Source: Simmondsia chinensis | Lineage: Eukaryota; Streptophyta; Magnoliopsida; Caryophyllales; Simmondsiaceae | DNA: 64,000 nt | Assembly (NCBI GenBank): GCA_018398585.1 | Contig: JAGTTD010000011.1 | Coordinates: 8,679,001 to 8,743,000, forward strand | Reading direction: 5' to 3' | Part shown: one piece after another, positions 9,828 to 20,867 of the stretch | Numbering within the stretch: the first letter of the stretch is position 1 | Layout: each line of letters opens with the position of its first letter | Translations under genes and position numbers: made by a program | Notes under the pieces: generated by a model | What the model saw: the letters and a program-made list of their open reading frames with translations, nothing else | The model's database searches: none | Told to the model about the DNA's origin: nothing

Positions 9828-12140
9828 TGTGAGAAGCCACGCTTTAAATTTACAAACTTATTTTCCTACTTAAAGTCTTAGAGTTTCTAGAACTAGTTTT
9901 CTTGTCACTCACCTCAGGTATCATTTATTTGCACTTATAATCAATGATACCCAGATCCATGATTTTACCAGACGTACCTGGGTCCATAGGACACGACCCG
10001 ACCTGGGATACGTACTCGATCCGACAATTTCCAATCCGACTCTGACTCGGTCAAAACAAAATTGAAAAAAAAAAAAAGAAGTGAGGATGAAAACTTGCAT
10101 TGTGATACATGTACTTGTTTAGCTTCTCATCATTAATCTCGCTTACTTGAATTGGTGGCATCAAGGTTGATGGTTTGACAAGAGGGGATGATCCAAACAA
10201 CCCATAAACAACTTAATTAGAAGGAAGCTTACTGCAACCACGGTGAAAAAAGTAGCCGAAGGCCGGAGGCCGGCGCAAGGCCTCCACCTGTGACTGCTGT
10301 CGCCTTTCCAGTTTCCAGGTCCCCGGTGTTTCTTTTCATTTCCAAGATAGCGGAAAATGAGGAGAGAGGAGAGGGAGACGCTTTTGCTCAGTGAAATCCG
10401 CGAGGAGAAGAGCAAGGGGCAAGGATAAAAAAAAAAAAAAAGCATTTCTCTCTCTCGAGTCTCGATAGTGGTGGGCACTGGGCAGATGGATAATTATTAT
10501 TTGGAAGGAATTCATTTATGCCATGGATTTAATCTTATTTTGTAACTGTACAATGCACATTCCCCGTTCCATTATGAAGCCTTAAAGAATACTTAAAGAT
10601 CTTAGTAATTCTTTTGCTTTGGGAATAGTGGTGGGCATATGGAGACTAGGGCTTTTTTTTTTTTTTTTGGACCAGATCCCTGTATCTTAGAATTTTATAA
10701 TCCAAGTGTCTGACCCTCGGATCCACACCTGTACCCGAACCTTCTTCCCGAGTCCGAGTAACATTGCTTATAACAATGTTCATGATTTCTCTTAAAACTT
10801 AAAACTAATCATGAGACTTTTGGGCTACCCCTAGTTATTATTATGATTTAGTTACTAATCTTGGCATATGCTCATCCTTTATTAGTTAGGATAACCTTTG
10901 GCTTCTTGTAACTCCATTTTAGCATCTAATTACTAGTCATATTGTCTTAGTTAATTGCATGATTTTTTATGACTCTTGATTTACATGAGAGTTCATAACA
11001 CCCTCTTGAGTGTCTATTATTATCATAACATAAGCAAATCTTAGCCTCCCCCATTGGCTGCACTTAGTCTTTCACCTACCCACTCCTCTTCTATAAATAG
11101 CATACTCCTAGCCAGGCTCTCATCATCCAATTCGTCCATATCTTACAAGTTAACTCTTCCGCCTTGGCTAAAATTTTTAAGTGACTTTGTTATATTTATT
11201 TATACCCAAATCCCATGGTTTTCTAAGAATTCTTTAAAAGATTTCCTTTCTACATATCATATTCCTACCCCTCTATGTGTTCAAAACTAAAATGGAATCA
11301 AGCGTGATTTTCTAAGTTTGTGTGAATATGGAATTTAACATTGATTATGATTATATTTTCATATTTTATGGTACTCTGAAAATATGGATGGATTTATGTT
11401 TTATGATATGCAATTGTGTTATATACTTTGTATTTGGACACATTGTGTTTTATTTTGTGGGTTGTGCCTTACGATGACAGGATAAGATATCTTTGAGTTC
11501 TCAATGGGGATTATACCATCTCTATTAGTGCTGCACTATTTGGAATGTTCCTCTCAGCCCGAAGTTGGCCGGGGACCTAATTATGAAGCCAATTCCGAGC
11601 CCAGTTGCAGGGATTATATGCAGCCACAACCTAGGGCCGGAAAGCCTAAAAGTTCAATTGTTTTCGTAAGTCATTGTGAGTATTTTTAATGTTCTACTTC
11701 ATATGCTTTTGAAATGGGTCTTATGGCTTTCTAAGAATGCTTTATCCTTGTTTTTGTTGGCGGATTTGTCACTTACTGAGTTTTATACTCATCTAGTTGT
11801 TTATCATTCAGATGAGGCAAGGTATGTCTTATGTGGGGATCAAGGATCTTAACCACCATGCCATTGGGAATTGCGGCAATCATAGGAGACTTTCTATACT
11901 TTATGGCTTAAATAAGTTTTCTATTTAAGACTTTTATAGTTGTTAAGATTCTAAATTTTTGGCATAAGTTTGGATGTATAGGTACTTTACTCCCTCTTGA
12001 TTGGATTATTCTATTTTTCCTTCCTTGGGATTATAAGGCCTATTTAGGGAAAATTGCTTTATTTTAGTTTATGATATCTGGGAAACTTATGATCAAATTC
12101 ACATGTCATAGATTTCTATGTTTGGTGTCGGGGCGTGACA
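9828..12140 (+). repeat. Solo LTR (2.3 kb) inside an RTE LINE, TSD AGAGG
   Basis: The segment starts TGTGAGAAGCC and ends GGGCGTGACA, with AGAGG on both sides (9823-9827 and 12141-12145). It splits the RTE reverse transcriptase exactly between FADDIVLV and ENEKLELW. A TATA box, CTATAAATAG, lies at 11091-11100 with an upstream ATTGG, placing U3 on the left and transcription on the plus strand. No gag or pol is present. Near 10160-10760 is GC-richer, unrelated-looking sequence that may be a further nested insertion. The LTR family is not assigned, since no internal region is left. Confidence 0.8.
11091..11100 (+). promoter_or_regulatory. TATA box in the solo LTR
   Basis: CTATAAATAG is preceded by CT-rich sequence and a reversed CCAAT (CCATTGG at 11051). 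It is a plausible LTR promoter and fixes the element orientation. Activity is not known. Confidence 0.55.
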
Positions 12141-13136
12141 AGAGGAGAATGAGAAATTGGAACTTTGGAGAGGGTCCTTGGAATTGAAAAGCCTACGACT
12201 TAGTAGATCCAAAATCGAGTATATGGAATTTAAGTTATGTACCTCAACCAGGCCAAGCATAGAAGACATAAAGATTGGGTCAGAATGCATACCGAAAAAA
12301 GAATGTTTTAAATATTTGGGTTCCATAGTGTAGCAGGATGGCGAAGTTGACGAGGATGTCAACAACGGATTAAAGTAGGATGGCATAAACGGAGGATAGC
12401 CTCTGCGATATTATGCGATAGGAAGTTTCCACTAAAGTTGAAGGGAAAATACTATAAGACGGTGGTGAAACCAGCTATGTCATACGATACGAAGTGTTGG
12501 CCAGTAAAAGGCCAACACATGCAGAAGTTGAAGGTGGCGGAGATGAGGATGTCATGGTGGATGTGTGGACACATAAGGAATGATAGGATAAAAAATGACG
12601 TTATAAGAGCAAAGTAGGTGTGGCCCCGATCAAGGATAAGTTGAGGATGCAACGTCTACAATGTTTTAGGCATGTTAAGAGGAAACCGGCCACTATCTCT
12701 GTTAGGAGATGCAAACACCTCATACTACGCATGGGAGGACAAGGAGAGGCAGGTCAAAGGAGAGATGGATGGAGATGATTAGATATGACCTCACCCACCT
12801 AAAGCTGAGGAGAAAGCCTTAGATAGAGCTGAGTGGTGGGTTAAAATAGGTTTAGCTGACATAGCAGTTTAGTATAAAGAAGCACAACAAAGCTAGTCCA
12901 TAGTGCCCCTAGGCTCACATGTTTGCCATTGTTGCTAATTGTTTGTTGGGTGAGGCTTGGTGCTCGCATGTTGTTTTGTTGCTCTATTGTTGCTTTATGA
13001 CTTGTTGTTTGTGACTTTATTGCTTTATTGGTTTGTTTGATCGTTCGCATTTATGCTTTTTGGGGTTGGGAGCCCTCGAACACAGCCTCCCTTTCGGGTA
13101 GCACCCTAAAGGGATAAGGCTGCATATATCTCACCT

Positions 13137-13171
<35 letters not shown>

Positions 13172-13250
13172 TGACCCTGCATTGGTGGGAGCCCTCATGG
13201 CACAGCCTTTTTGTTTTGTTATTGTTGTTTTTGTTGTTGTTGTTGTGTGT
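12141..13250 (+). pseudogene. RTE-type LINE RT C-terminus and 3' UTR (right of solo LTR)
   Basis: The plus strand reads ENEKLELWRGSLELKSLR, then SRSKIEYMEFKLC, then KECFKYLGSIV, the thumb region of RTE-clade reverse transcriptases, followed by degraded KLKGKYYKTVV- and MRMSWWMCGHIR-like motifs. Stops are frequent. The 3' UTR (12840 on) has the family signature GAGCCCTCGAACACAGCC, a long poly-C at 13139-13170, the phrase GTGACCCTGCATTGG, and a TTG-repeat tail at 13218-13248. Together with 9676-9827 it is one RTE insertion on the plus strand. Confidence 0.85.
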
Positions 13251-14229
13251 TGCCTTCATCATAAAGGAGGACCTTTTCAGCTATGGAGGGACCACTTTCA
13301 CAACAGTTCACTGTGGACCCGCAACTAATTCTTCCACCATGTCAAAAAATCTAGCTAAGGAGCACATGATCAGCTACGTCAAGCTCAATGCTGCTCTTCC
13401 CTTGTGTATCACCTGTCTTCTGTTAAGAGAGGTGCGGCAGGTGGCGGGGTGATGATGGAACGTTGATACTTGTTGGCTGTGCAGGATTGGTTACGAATTA
13501 GGGTTCTTTGGGTGTTTTGTTTTTGGTGGTTGTGAGGCAGAGTGTTTGATCTATACTGCAATGTTTCAAGCTCCAAGACCAAAATTGATGTAGAATAAGT
13601 AACTAAATTGAAATTCAAAACGATAACTAGGGGTTGTTCAATATCATTTTCTGCTTGTAGGTTTTAGTTTTTGAGAGTAGGGTTTTCAAAATTATTTTTT
13701 CTTGTTTCAAGTTTTGTCCAAACTTTCTAAAAGTTAAAAACACAAAATTGAAAAGAAGGAAATATCATTTCCAAAACCTAGAATTTATTTTCTTAAAAAC
13801 CAAAAAGCTCCGAGCAAAATATAATACCAAACAAGCTCCAAATAATTTCTAGGATTTTATTCATTGTCTTCCATAAGGCACACGAAAATCATATATATAG
13901 TGTAGGTATCTTAATCTGAAAAGATAAATAGAATCACAAATAATTCTAAATCTGGCCTAACTAGTAAATAAAAGAAAAGAAGAATCATGAACAAGAATAT
14001 AAATCTAACCTAATTAGCAAATCTAAGAAGGAAATTCTAATATGAACCAAAAAGATAGTAAAAATTAAACAAATTTAAAACATAAGAAAAACCTTAACTA
14101 ATCATAAACTTTTCGTGTGTAATACTTCCATAACTAAGTCATCCTAAACCACTTTATTTCTAGCCTCTGGATTCCCCACACGTCACATCATAGAAATATG
14201 ATGATTCAAAGTTCAAGAGAATGAAAATT
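13251..14229. other. Unassigned sequence
   Basis: Mixed AT-rich sequence. The part at 13250-13450 is GC-richer with short open frames on both strands, but I recognise no domain or splice pattern. It lies where downstream exons of the LPA3-like gene could have been, yet none is seen. Confidence 0.5.
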
Positions 14230-14420
14230 CAGCCATTTTTTCCCACCTGGGCTTGCCTCAGTGGTAGGAGGCCAGTGAGAGGATAGAATGTTGCTTTACG
14301 CCAAAAAGTCTTGAGTTCGATTCCCCCCTTGAACCTCTCCCTAAGAAATCCTTTACTTAATTGGCTCATGTGATGTGTGGGTGGCCACATGAGCCGGGGT
14401 TTAACAGATAACCAGGTTCC
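14230..14420 (+). mobile_element. tRNA-derived SINE
   Basis: Internal RNA polymerase III boxes are visible: an A-box-like TTGCCTCAGTGGT at 14255 and a B box GAGTTCGATTCCCC at 14313, about 60 bp apart as in tRNA genes. The 3' part, ACATGAGCCGGGGTT, matches CATGGGCCGGGGTT in the SINE at 52.2 kb. Exact ends and target duplication were not resolved. It is not a functional tRNA because no cloverleaf is formed. Confidence 0.7.
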
Positions 14421-15327
14421 TTGTTAGCAAAAATTCCACAAGAACTTCAACATCCAAAAACATGGTTGGCTACAATTTGATTTTGGAAAGCATGACACAA
14501 AAAGAAAGTTAGTCCACAAAGCACATCTTTGAATCTCATTTTTCTTCACTAGTCCACAAAATTATCATGAATTTCTAATAGGCCACTTGGTTTCATGTTT
14601 CCTTTCAGCTTCTCTCTCCCTTATTGTAGCAAAAGCTTGATAATATTGCCGACATAGAACAAGTAACAAAGATATTCACTATATAACAACTTTTCTAGTC
14701 ACCACACTTTCACTTGGAAGCAAGCTCATAGACATAGCAGCATATCCTTTCTTTTTGGTATAAAGCTGCATCCCATGGAATTGCATTCAAACACATTCCT
14801 TCCAAATAGTAAAAAAACCACAGAAATTGGGGGGAGGGGATTGCGGTAGAGTATTTTAGTATCATCTGTAGCTCAGCAGCATTTTGCGCAAGTTAAGAAA
14901 TCAAGATTAATGGTGCGAAAGTTTCACCATATCATATGCCCACTACTGACAAATACACCTTTTATCGAAACAAGTAGACAATTATAGTGCCTACTTCTCC
15001 AACTTTCCCCCATTTAAGGTAGCTAGGATCACTTATTCCATAAGAATTAGGATCAATTATAGCAAATGATAATATAATAATGCTTATGCATGAACATGAA
15101 GCAAACTATACTAGACGCTTGTTCTTGAAGCTAGCTAAAGGTGTGCTGCCAAAAGCATAAAACGAGCTAGCTATTGAACAAACATTCAAATGGCTTCATC
15201 CTTCTTGCTCCAGGATATCTTTTGTTTATAATACATGGAACACTTTTAGGAGGTTGTCAACATGTCCATGAAAGTAAAGATATAGGAAGACCAATAAATG
15301 TAGATTTTATCATGACATTGAACATAC
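14421..15327. other. Unassigned sequence downstream of LPA3-like exon 4
   Basis: AT-rich. It would be intron or lost 3' gene sequence for the minus-strand LPA3-like gene. I searched for the expected later blocks (EPPTLYVF-like, TATWWEE-like) on the minus strand and saw none. Confidence 0.5.
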
Positions 15328-15439
15328 CTTCATTTTCATCCTCAAAATCAAAGTCCAATGTATTCTATATAGATCTAAAGAAAGTACAGACTCGTGTACC
15401 CGGCACATCATCCAACGAACCTATGGTGATACCACCAAT
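15328..15439 (-). pseudogene. LPA3-like (DUF1995) exon 4, with premature stop
   Basis: After a good acceptor (TTCTTCCAG, minus strand) the exon reads IGGITIGSLDDVPGTR, VCTFFRSI, a TAG stop (15365-15367), then NTLDFDFEDENE, ending at donor G/GTATGTT. Apart from the stop this is the conserved middle of LPA3, a chloroplast protein needed for photosystem II accumulation (family knowledge, from memory). Reading phase is continuous with exon 3. The stop would truncate the protein at roughly half length. No downstream exons are visible. Confidence 0.72.
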
Positions 15440-15738
15440 CTGGAAGAACAGCAAAGATGAAATTATGACATATATAAACAAGGCCCTGCTATATTGATTT
15501 AGTTCCTTTTTCTTGGATAGGATAATTAGGTTTTTTCCTTGGATTAAAAGATAAATATTATTAAGAGGGGAAAAAGAGGATGTAGAACATATCGAGGACA
15601 AAATATCCTCAAAAGCAACCAAAAAAAAGATAAAAATAAACAAAAACTAAGTTAAGAGAACCCTCAAATCCCTATGCAAATTGACCATGGCCATAACTGT
15701 AATTAGAATACATTGTCTGATTAGAAGTAATTTATTAC

Positions 15739-15801
15739 TGAGTCAAAAGCTGTCTTGAAAAGCTGAGAGGCCCTGCGTCTTTCTGGGTTGTCAGGAAAAT
15801 C
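15739..15801 (-). pseudogene. LPA3-like (DUF1995) exon 3
   Basis: This 63-bp exon is bounded by ATTTCAG/G and TCA/GTAATA on the minus strand. It encodes 21 residues containing FPDNPERRRASQLFKTAFDS, the most characteristic DUF1995 motif of LPA3-type proteins. It is in phase 0 with exons 2 and 4 and has no damage. Confidence 0.78.
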
Positions 15802-15880
15802 CTGAAATAGATGCAGTATGGATGAATAAACATTAGCAATAATGTTGAAAATTAATGCGCAAACAAAGGATTAGTCTTAC

Positions 15881-15990
15881 TATGCGGGTTCTCAATTGCC
15901 TTTTCTCTTGAAGCTTCCTCGCAAGAGCTAGGACAACCTTAACATTGGCATCAATGAACTCATCTGAAGATCCCTTCACAAATTTGGCAA
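15881..15990 (-). pseudogene. LPA3-like (DUF1995) exon 2, damaged 5' edge
   Basis: The minus strand encodes KGSSDEFIDANVKVVLALAR and KLQEKRQLRTRI, then a donor GTAAGAC at 15879. This follows the family pattern after exon 1 (EIDF...). At its 5' edge the sequence TTTTCTGCAATTG lacks the expected AG, and the PPLPSN-like residues that should link to exon 1 are missing, so the splice acceptor and a few codons appear lost. The partner exon 1 lies 14.3 kb away at 30310. Confidence 0.72.
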
Positions 15991-16449
15991 TTGCAGAAAA
16001 TCATGTGTCTGGTTTAATGTTTTAATAAATAAGTCAATCCAGAGTCAAAAAGGCTAATGCATAAAATAGAAGCACTAATTGTGTAAAGGCAAAAACAACA
16101 TTTCAAAAATTTACCAAATTGACCTTTGGAGCATAATAAGAGTGATAAAAAGATTAGACTACCTGGATTCAAGCCGGATTGTGTATTGCATCAATGCAAT
16201 TTATAGGCAAAGGGGAAAAAACGACAAAGTAGATTACCTTATATGATGATATGTTGCTCGGCAAAGGCTTGGCACCACAAAGCCAACAAACCAAGAAAAG
16301 GGAAATAAACAATTGTTAGACACCAAGAAAACTACCATAGAAAATCAAAACTGTAAACGACATCTGAAAAGCAAATAATATGCAGAGTTTTGAAAAGGGA
16401 AGTCCAAGGAAAGCAACTATTTTAGGAAATACCCTACTGGTTTATTATA

Positions 16450-16762
16450 GAGCTGGGGGTCGAGAGCTATCATAGGTGTAGCCAATATAGCAGTTTAATA
16501 TAGCGCATAACTAGGCTAGTCATAGCAACCCTAGGTTTTTAGGTGCCTTGCTGCTTTGTTGATTTTGTAACTTTATTGCTTGCTGCTTTTTGCTCGCTTT
16601 GTGCTATTGTTATGCTTTTCAAGTTGGGGGTCCTCAGACAAAGCCCTCCTTTGGGGAAGCATTCTAAAGGGATAAGGCTATGTAGATCCCACCCTCTTGC
16701 GACCCTGCATTAGCGGGAGCCTTTGAGGCATTATGTTTGTTGTTCTTGTTGTTGTTGTATCA
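16450..16762 (+). mobile_element. RTE LINE 3' UTR fragment with TTG tail
   Basis: It matches the 3' UTR at 12830-13250: TAGCAGTTTAATATA, GTCCTCAGACAAAGCCC, AAGGGATAAGGCT, GACCCTGCATTAGCGGGAG, and a TTGTTGTTGTTG tail. No coding sequence is left. It is a severely 5'-truncated insertion on the plus strand. Confidence 0.78.
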
Positions 16763-17861
16763 CCCTACTAAAGTTAGACAGTCCTAAATTCATTTCCATC
16801 CATATAGCCTAATCTAGTCCTAGTTTTAAACTCTAGCAGCCATCAAAACAATGCAACCTAAACACATACATGTATGATTAAAATCTTCTCTCTCTGTTTT
16901 TCCATCAGAATAATTGAATCCGTGAAATTTGTGACCTTATTCTCTATTTATGTTAGCAAAATAGAAAAAGGAACAGTTCATCAAAATTGCATAATATTTT
17001 TGTGACATTGCCATTTTAACTGTTCAATGTACCATTTAATTACAGAGGACTAAAGCAGCAAAATGATATAGAACAAATTGATGAAACTAAGTTCTAAAGA
17101 AAAACTAAAGAACTCTTGGATTTAATTCTTCCAAAATGTCAAATCCATAAGGTACATAAAGGTTCCATTTACAGAGTAGGTGCCCAAAAAATAAAAAAAG
17201 ATAATAAAACCTCAAAGAAATCAAAATCTCACCTAACTCAGAATAAAAGAATAAGCAAATCACGGAGAATTTAAATCAAACACATTAAAAACAAATCACA
17301 AAAGATAAATTAAAATCCTCGGAATATAAAGAAAAAAAAATATTTTAAAACTCCACCTTGTCAAAATATCCCCACAATTCGTATGTTTTTAGGTTATCCT
17401 CATGTTGCATCAGAGATTATCCCCCAGTTACATACTTGTCCTTGTGTTTTGTGAAATGAGAAAATAAAAAAGTGAATCATAGATCACGCCTGGTGTTGAG
17501 GAGTAACTTCTGACCACATGCCAAGTAAAGCACAAGATAAACATTGTAAGGCTTGGCAACACAAACATGAAATTTCAAAGGATAATGAAACCAATGCGCT
17601 CGATATAATCCTAGCTAAGCTCTTGTTGGATGTCTGGCTCCTTTCCTAATATTTGTTGCTAGTTATTGGGGTTAGACTGATCATATTCCTTGGCTAATGG
17701 CTAGGTCCTCACGAACAAGTGGAACTACATTGACAACTGGAATTCTTTAGTCGGTTTGAGTGCCTTAGTAATCTTCTCAATTATCTTCTTTTCAAGCCTT
17801 CAAGCAATGGATGGGATTTCTTTATTATCTTTCCTAAGAACCTTAAGGATGGAGACCAACA

Positions 17862-18603
17862 TGTCAAGGGATGACTTTAGACACCCATGTCAACGCCCGT
17901 GTGTCACTCAACTTCACTTCGAAAGTCCCTTGCTAAGTCTGGCAACCCCCGCGTATTAGAAATACAATGATGCGAAAGCTCTATTAATGCGGAAGTAAAC
18001 ATATATGGAAATTTTAAGGACAAGAAAGGATTATAAAGTACACAAGTATATTTTCACACGGTTAAGCACTTAGAACAATAAGAGAGAGAGTTTTGGATGA
18101 TAAGGGTTGATCACCCGTGGCAATAGCCTTCCCCTTCTATTTATAATAAATGAAAGAATACAACTCTTCATAATTACAAACACGCCCCTACGGTTAGGAC
18201 ACCACAACCATGCCTAACAAACTCCACAAAACAAGGAAGGGACACACCCCTTCCTACATACACTCACACGTGTACTTAACCCGGTGCAATATAACTGCCC
18301 CTAAAATTAAGGGACACGTCCCAAGCATCACAACCGCGCATGGTAACTACCCATAACCACTGTAACCACTTGCAACAGCCCAACGGACATGCCGCTTCAC
18401 CCATGGACACGTATCTATGCGCACCACTGTCTAAGAGGTCCAAGGGACACTTCTCTTCACACAAGGGACGTATCTCTTGAAACAAATTTGACCCTCAGAC
18501 CCAAAAATTACACCCACGCTAGCTCCAAAGGCTCTAACACGTCCTAAGGCCTCCTAGAGCAAATCCGAAAAACAAATCCTACTAAAATAGGTGGTGGGTG
18601 ATA
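17862..18603 (-). repeat. 3' LTR of gypsy element
   Basis: It begins TGTCAAGGGATGACTTTAG and ends GGGTGATA on the plus strand, paired with 22790-23616. Shared blocks include CAACTTCACTTCGAAAGTCC and CACCACAACCATGCCTAA. A minus-strand TATA box (TATAAATAG) lies at 18138-18146. The usual CA end has mutated to TA. Confidence 0.85.
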
Positions 18604-18625
18604 CTCTCCCCCACCTAAGCCATTG
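18604..18625 (-). other. Polypurine tract of gypsy element
   Basis: On the minus strand AGGTGGGGGAGAG lies directly inside the 3' LTR, the expected priming site for plus-strand DNA synthesis. Confidence 0.7.
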
Positions 18626-18677
18626 ACGCCCTTGTCAATGCTAGGAGGTGTTGAATGCCCCGAAGTACCTCCCTAAG

Positions 18678-18806
18678 CTAACACGGGTTGCGGGTTGCCT
18701 CCTTGCTCCCATGTAGCTTCAACATCTAGAAGGCCCTTCCAACGAACTAAGTATTCCATGCACTTAGTCCTATCCCTGTGTCCTTGTACATGTTCAACAA
18801 AGTCCT
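18678..18806 (-). pseudogene. Remnant chromodomain of chromovirus integrase
   Basis: The minus strand reads FVEHVQGHRDRTKCM, then EYLVRWKGLLDVEATWEQGG, and stops at 18678. EYLVRWKG...ATWE is the signature of the chromodomain at the C-terminus of plant chromovirus integrases, which directs insertion to particular chromatin (family knowledge). Its position just before the polypurine tract is correct for the pol 3' end. The catalytic core upstream is absent. Confidence 0.82.
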
Positions 18807-19285
18807 ATGCTGCCTGACATGCTGTGAAGCTACTGTCCCACAGCTTTGCCCTGTCCTGCATGCGATTGGCACCCAGCAACGCCTACAGAGGTTCACACAT
18901 TCGTGGCCTCTGACATGCAGCCTTTGTCACTGTCCCTGTCTTCGTGGTTTCTGAATGTCCAGCCCCATCTGAGCCATGAAACTTCCACATCTGATCATGG
19001 CCCCGGCTTTCCTATCTTGAAACACTGGTACTCACGATCTGTGACAACCCCCTGTCTGTCCCAAGCCCCTGCATCTTCTCATTTGGTGTAAACTTCAACA
19101 AATCCTGCTTCAATGAGTCATGCGCAGCCACGCGCAACTCATGCATACCCATGCGTAAGCCTTGTGCACCCAAGCGCAAGCCTTGTGTATCCCAGTGCAA
19201 CCTATGCGTATCAAAGCACAAGCCACCCGCACACATGCGCAACACATGCGCATCTAACCCTAGGCCATGCGCACTCCAGGGCAAG
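18807..19285 (-). repeat. GCGCA-rich degenerate repeat replacing pol
   Basis: Where RT and integrase should be, there is a short region with irregular repeats built on CATGCGCA, CCTTGTGCACCC and CCAAGCGCAAGCC (densest 19120-19330). Similar repeats occur in the gag-protease linker at 19840-20000 and 20870-21600. No pol domain was recognised. Confidence 0.65.
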
Positions 19286-20009
19286 CTATGCGCACCCCAA
19301 GTTGCGCAACCCAGGCGCAGCCTTACGCATCCCGTACACAACCTTGGCTTTGCCCTCGATCCTGGATCCCGGTTGTTCAGGCAGCATCACACCCCTGTTA
19401 GCTTCAAGTCCTGCCTTCCTAAGTTGTATGGCTGAGATTACCCTTGCCCGTACCTGCTCCCGAAGTAAAGGCACTGTATAAGTCTCTTGACCTTGCACGA
19501 TCTTCATCACATTGTCCCTTAGTAAAGGTAGAGCTTCCACGGCATCGAAAAATTCCATCCCCAATACCACCTTGAAGTGATCCATCATGATAACTGTCAG
19601 ATCCAATGTGCCATGCCAATCCCCTAACTGAATTGACACTGCATGTGCAACCCCATGGATGGGCTTGGATGAAGAGTTCACTATTTTCATCCACCCCACC
19701 TCTTTGGACAAGGCTCAACCCGAGCCGTGCCGCTTCCTCCTTTGATACAAAATTATGCGTGGCACCCGTGTCAAGAAGTGCCTTTGTCTTAGCACCATTT
19801 ACCCTTGCGTTGACAAACACAAGTCCCCGCTCCGAGGGCACCAATGTTGCTGAGCCTTGCGCACCATTCTGGACCCGAGTGCACCCTCGCGCCAAAGTCC
19901 TTCTCCCCTGCGCACCCTTCCTAACCCTCGCGCACCCTTGCGTCTTAGCCGTCCGGTCATGCGCACCTGTTTGGACCTGCACAAACCCCTGTGACTTAGT
20001 CCGGTGGAT
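19286..20009 (-). pseudogene. gypsy retropepsin (aspartic protease)
   Basis: In two overlapping minus-strand frames, VNGAKTKALLDTGATHNFVS carries the intact active site D-T-G-A and is followed by KEEAARLGLSL. After a frameshift near 19710 come GVAHAVSIQLGDWHGTLDL and DHFKVVLGMEFFD, the C-terminal half including the hydrophobic strand before the final loop. The enzyme would cut the Gag-Pol precursor. It is preceded by a repetitive linker with GCARVRKGAQG-type units. The frameshift makes it a pseudogene. Confidence 0.82.
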
Positions 20010-20859
20010 CAAGGTTGTCAAAATTGGGATTCTACGTAAGATCGGTGAGGGGCCCTCAGTATCGGGATCATAGAATCAGATCGAGAATCGCAAGATTCTA
20101 CTTTAGGTGTAAAACAATAACTTGTATGCAATAAAATCGTATTACAGGCCTTAAATATATAACGAAGAACATAAAAAAAGTCCAAAAAACAAAATCCAGT
20201 CGAAAATAAACAAAAGGAAAATCAAAACAATTACCTAAGTAACTCAATATGCTAGAAGAATAAGAAATTAAACAAAAATTAGTGATTTATCCAAAAAGAA
20301 AATGAGATATGTCTGTATGTGGCCCGTGGGTCGGTGTCAAACCTCGATGGGTGGCTAGGGCAGTTGGTCGACATCAGTTGGCTACAATCGGCAATGGCTA
20401 GGGCTGCCGGTGAAAATAAGTGAAGAGTGTGATGTGAGAGAGTGATTAGGGTTGGGTTATGGGAGGGGGAAGGAGAAGGGGAGGGGAAAAAATTAGAAAG
20501 TGGAAGGGAAGGAAGGGAAAAGTATAAAAAATAAAAATAAAAAAAAGCTGAAAAAATAAATTAAAAAAATAACCCGTAGAATAAGTAAAATCAGTAGAAT
20601 CGATAGAATCGGAGTAGAATCGGTAGAATCGGATTAGAATCGACTTAGCATCGGTGTCAGACCTCAAATATGTTATTTTGTATTATTGATTTGGTAGAAT
20701 CGGTGATCCTACCGATCCTACCCCGATTCTACTGATCCTACTCAAGTTAGATGCGTGTTTACTTTTTTACGATTTTTTATGCGATCCCAATCGGTAGGGC
20801 ATAGTGGGATCGAAGGATCGTACGATCCTACGATCCAACTCGCGATTTTTATAACTATG
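20010..20859. mobile_element. Non-autonomous hAT-like element inside gypsy gag-protease linker
   Basis: An 850-bp insertion interrupts the repetitive linker. Imperfect terminal inverted repeats (CAAGGTTGTCAAAATTGGGA and CATAGTTATAAAAATCGCGA) are flanked by CGGTGGAT and TTGTGGAT, which share six of eight bases. Near 20585-20645 is a tandem array of TAGAATCGG-like units. The ends resemble those of the MITE at 25872-26316. No coding sequence is present. Confidence 0.55.
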
Positions 20860-20867
20860 TTGTGGAT

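Noticed and set aside
10161..10478. Minus-strand open frame and GC-rich block in the solo LTR
   Set aside because: It could resemble a gene 5' end, but there is no conserved motif or splice partner. It may be a nested repeat; too little to call.
14255..14326. Possible tRNA gene
   Set aside because: A and B boxes are present, but the cloverleaf arms do not pair and the 3' part matches another SINE copy.
18640..18700. Host gene encoding a chromodomain protein
   Set aside because: The chromodomain lies just inside the LTR and next to the polypurine tract of the gypsy element, so it is the integrase tail.
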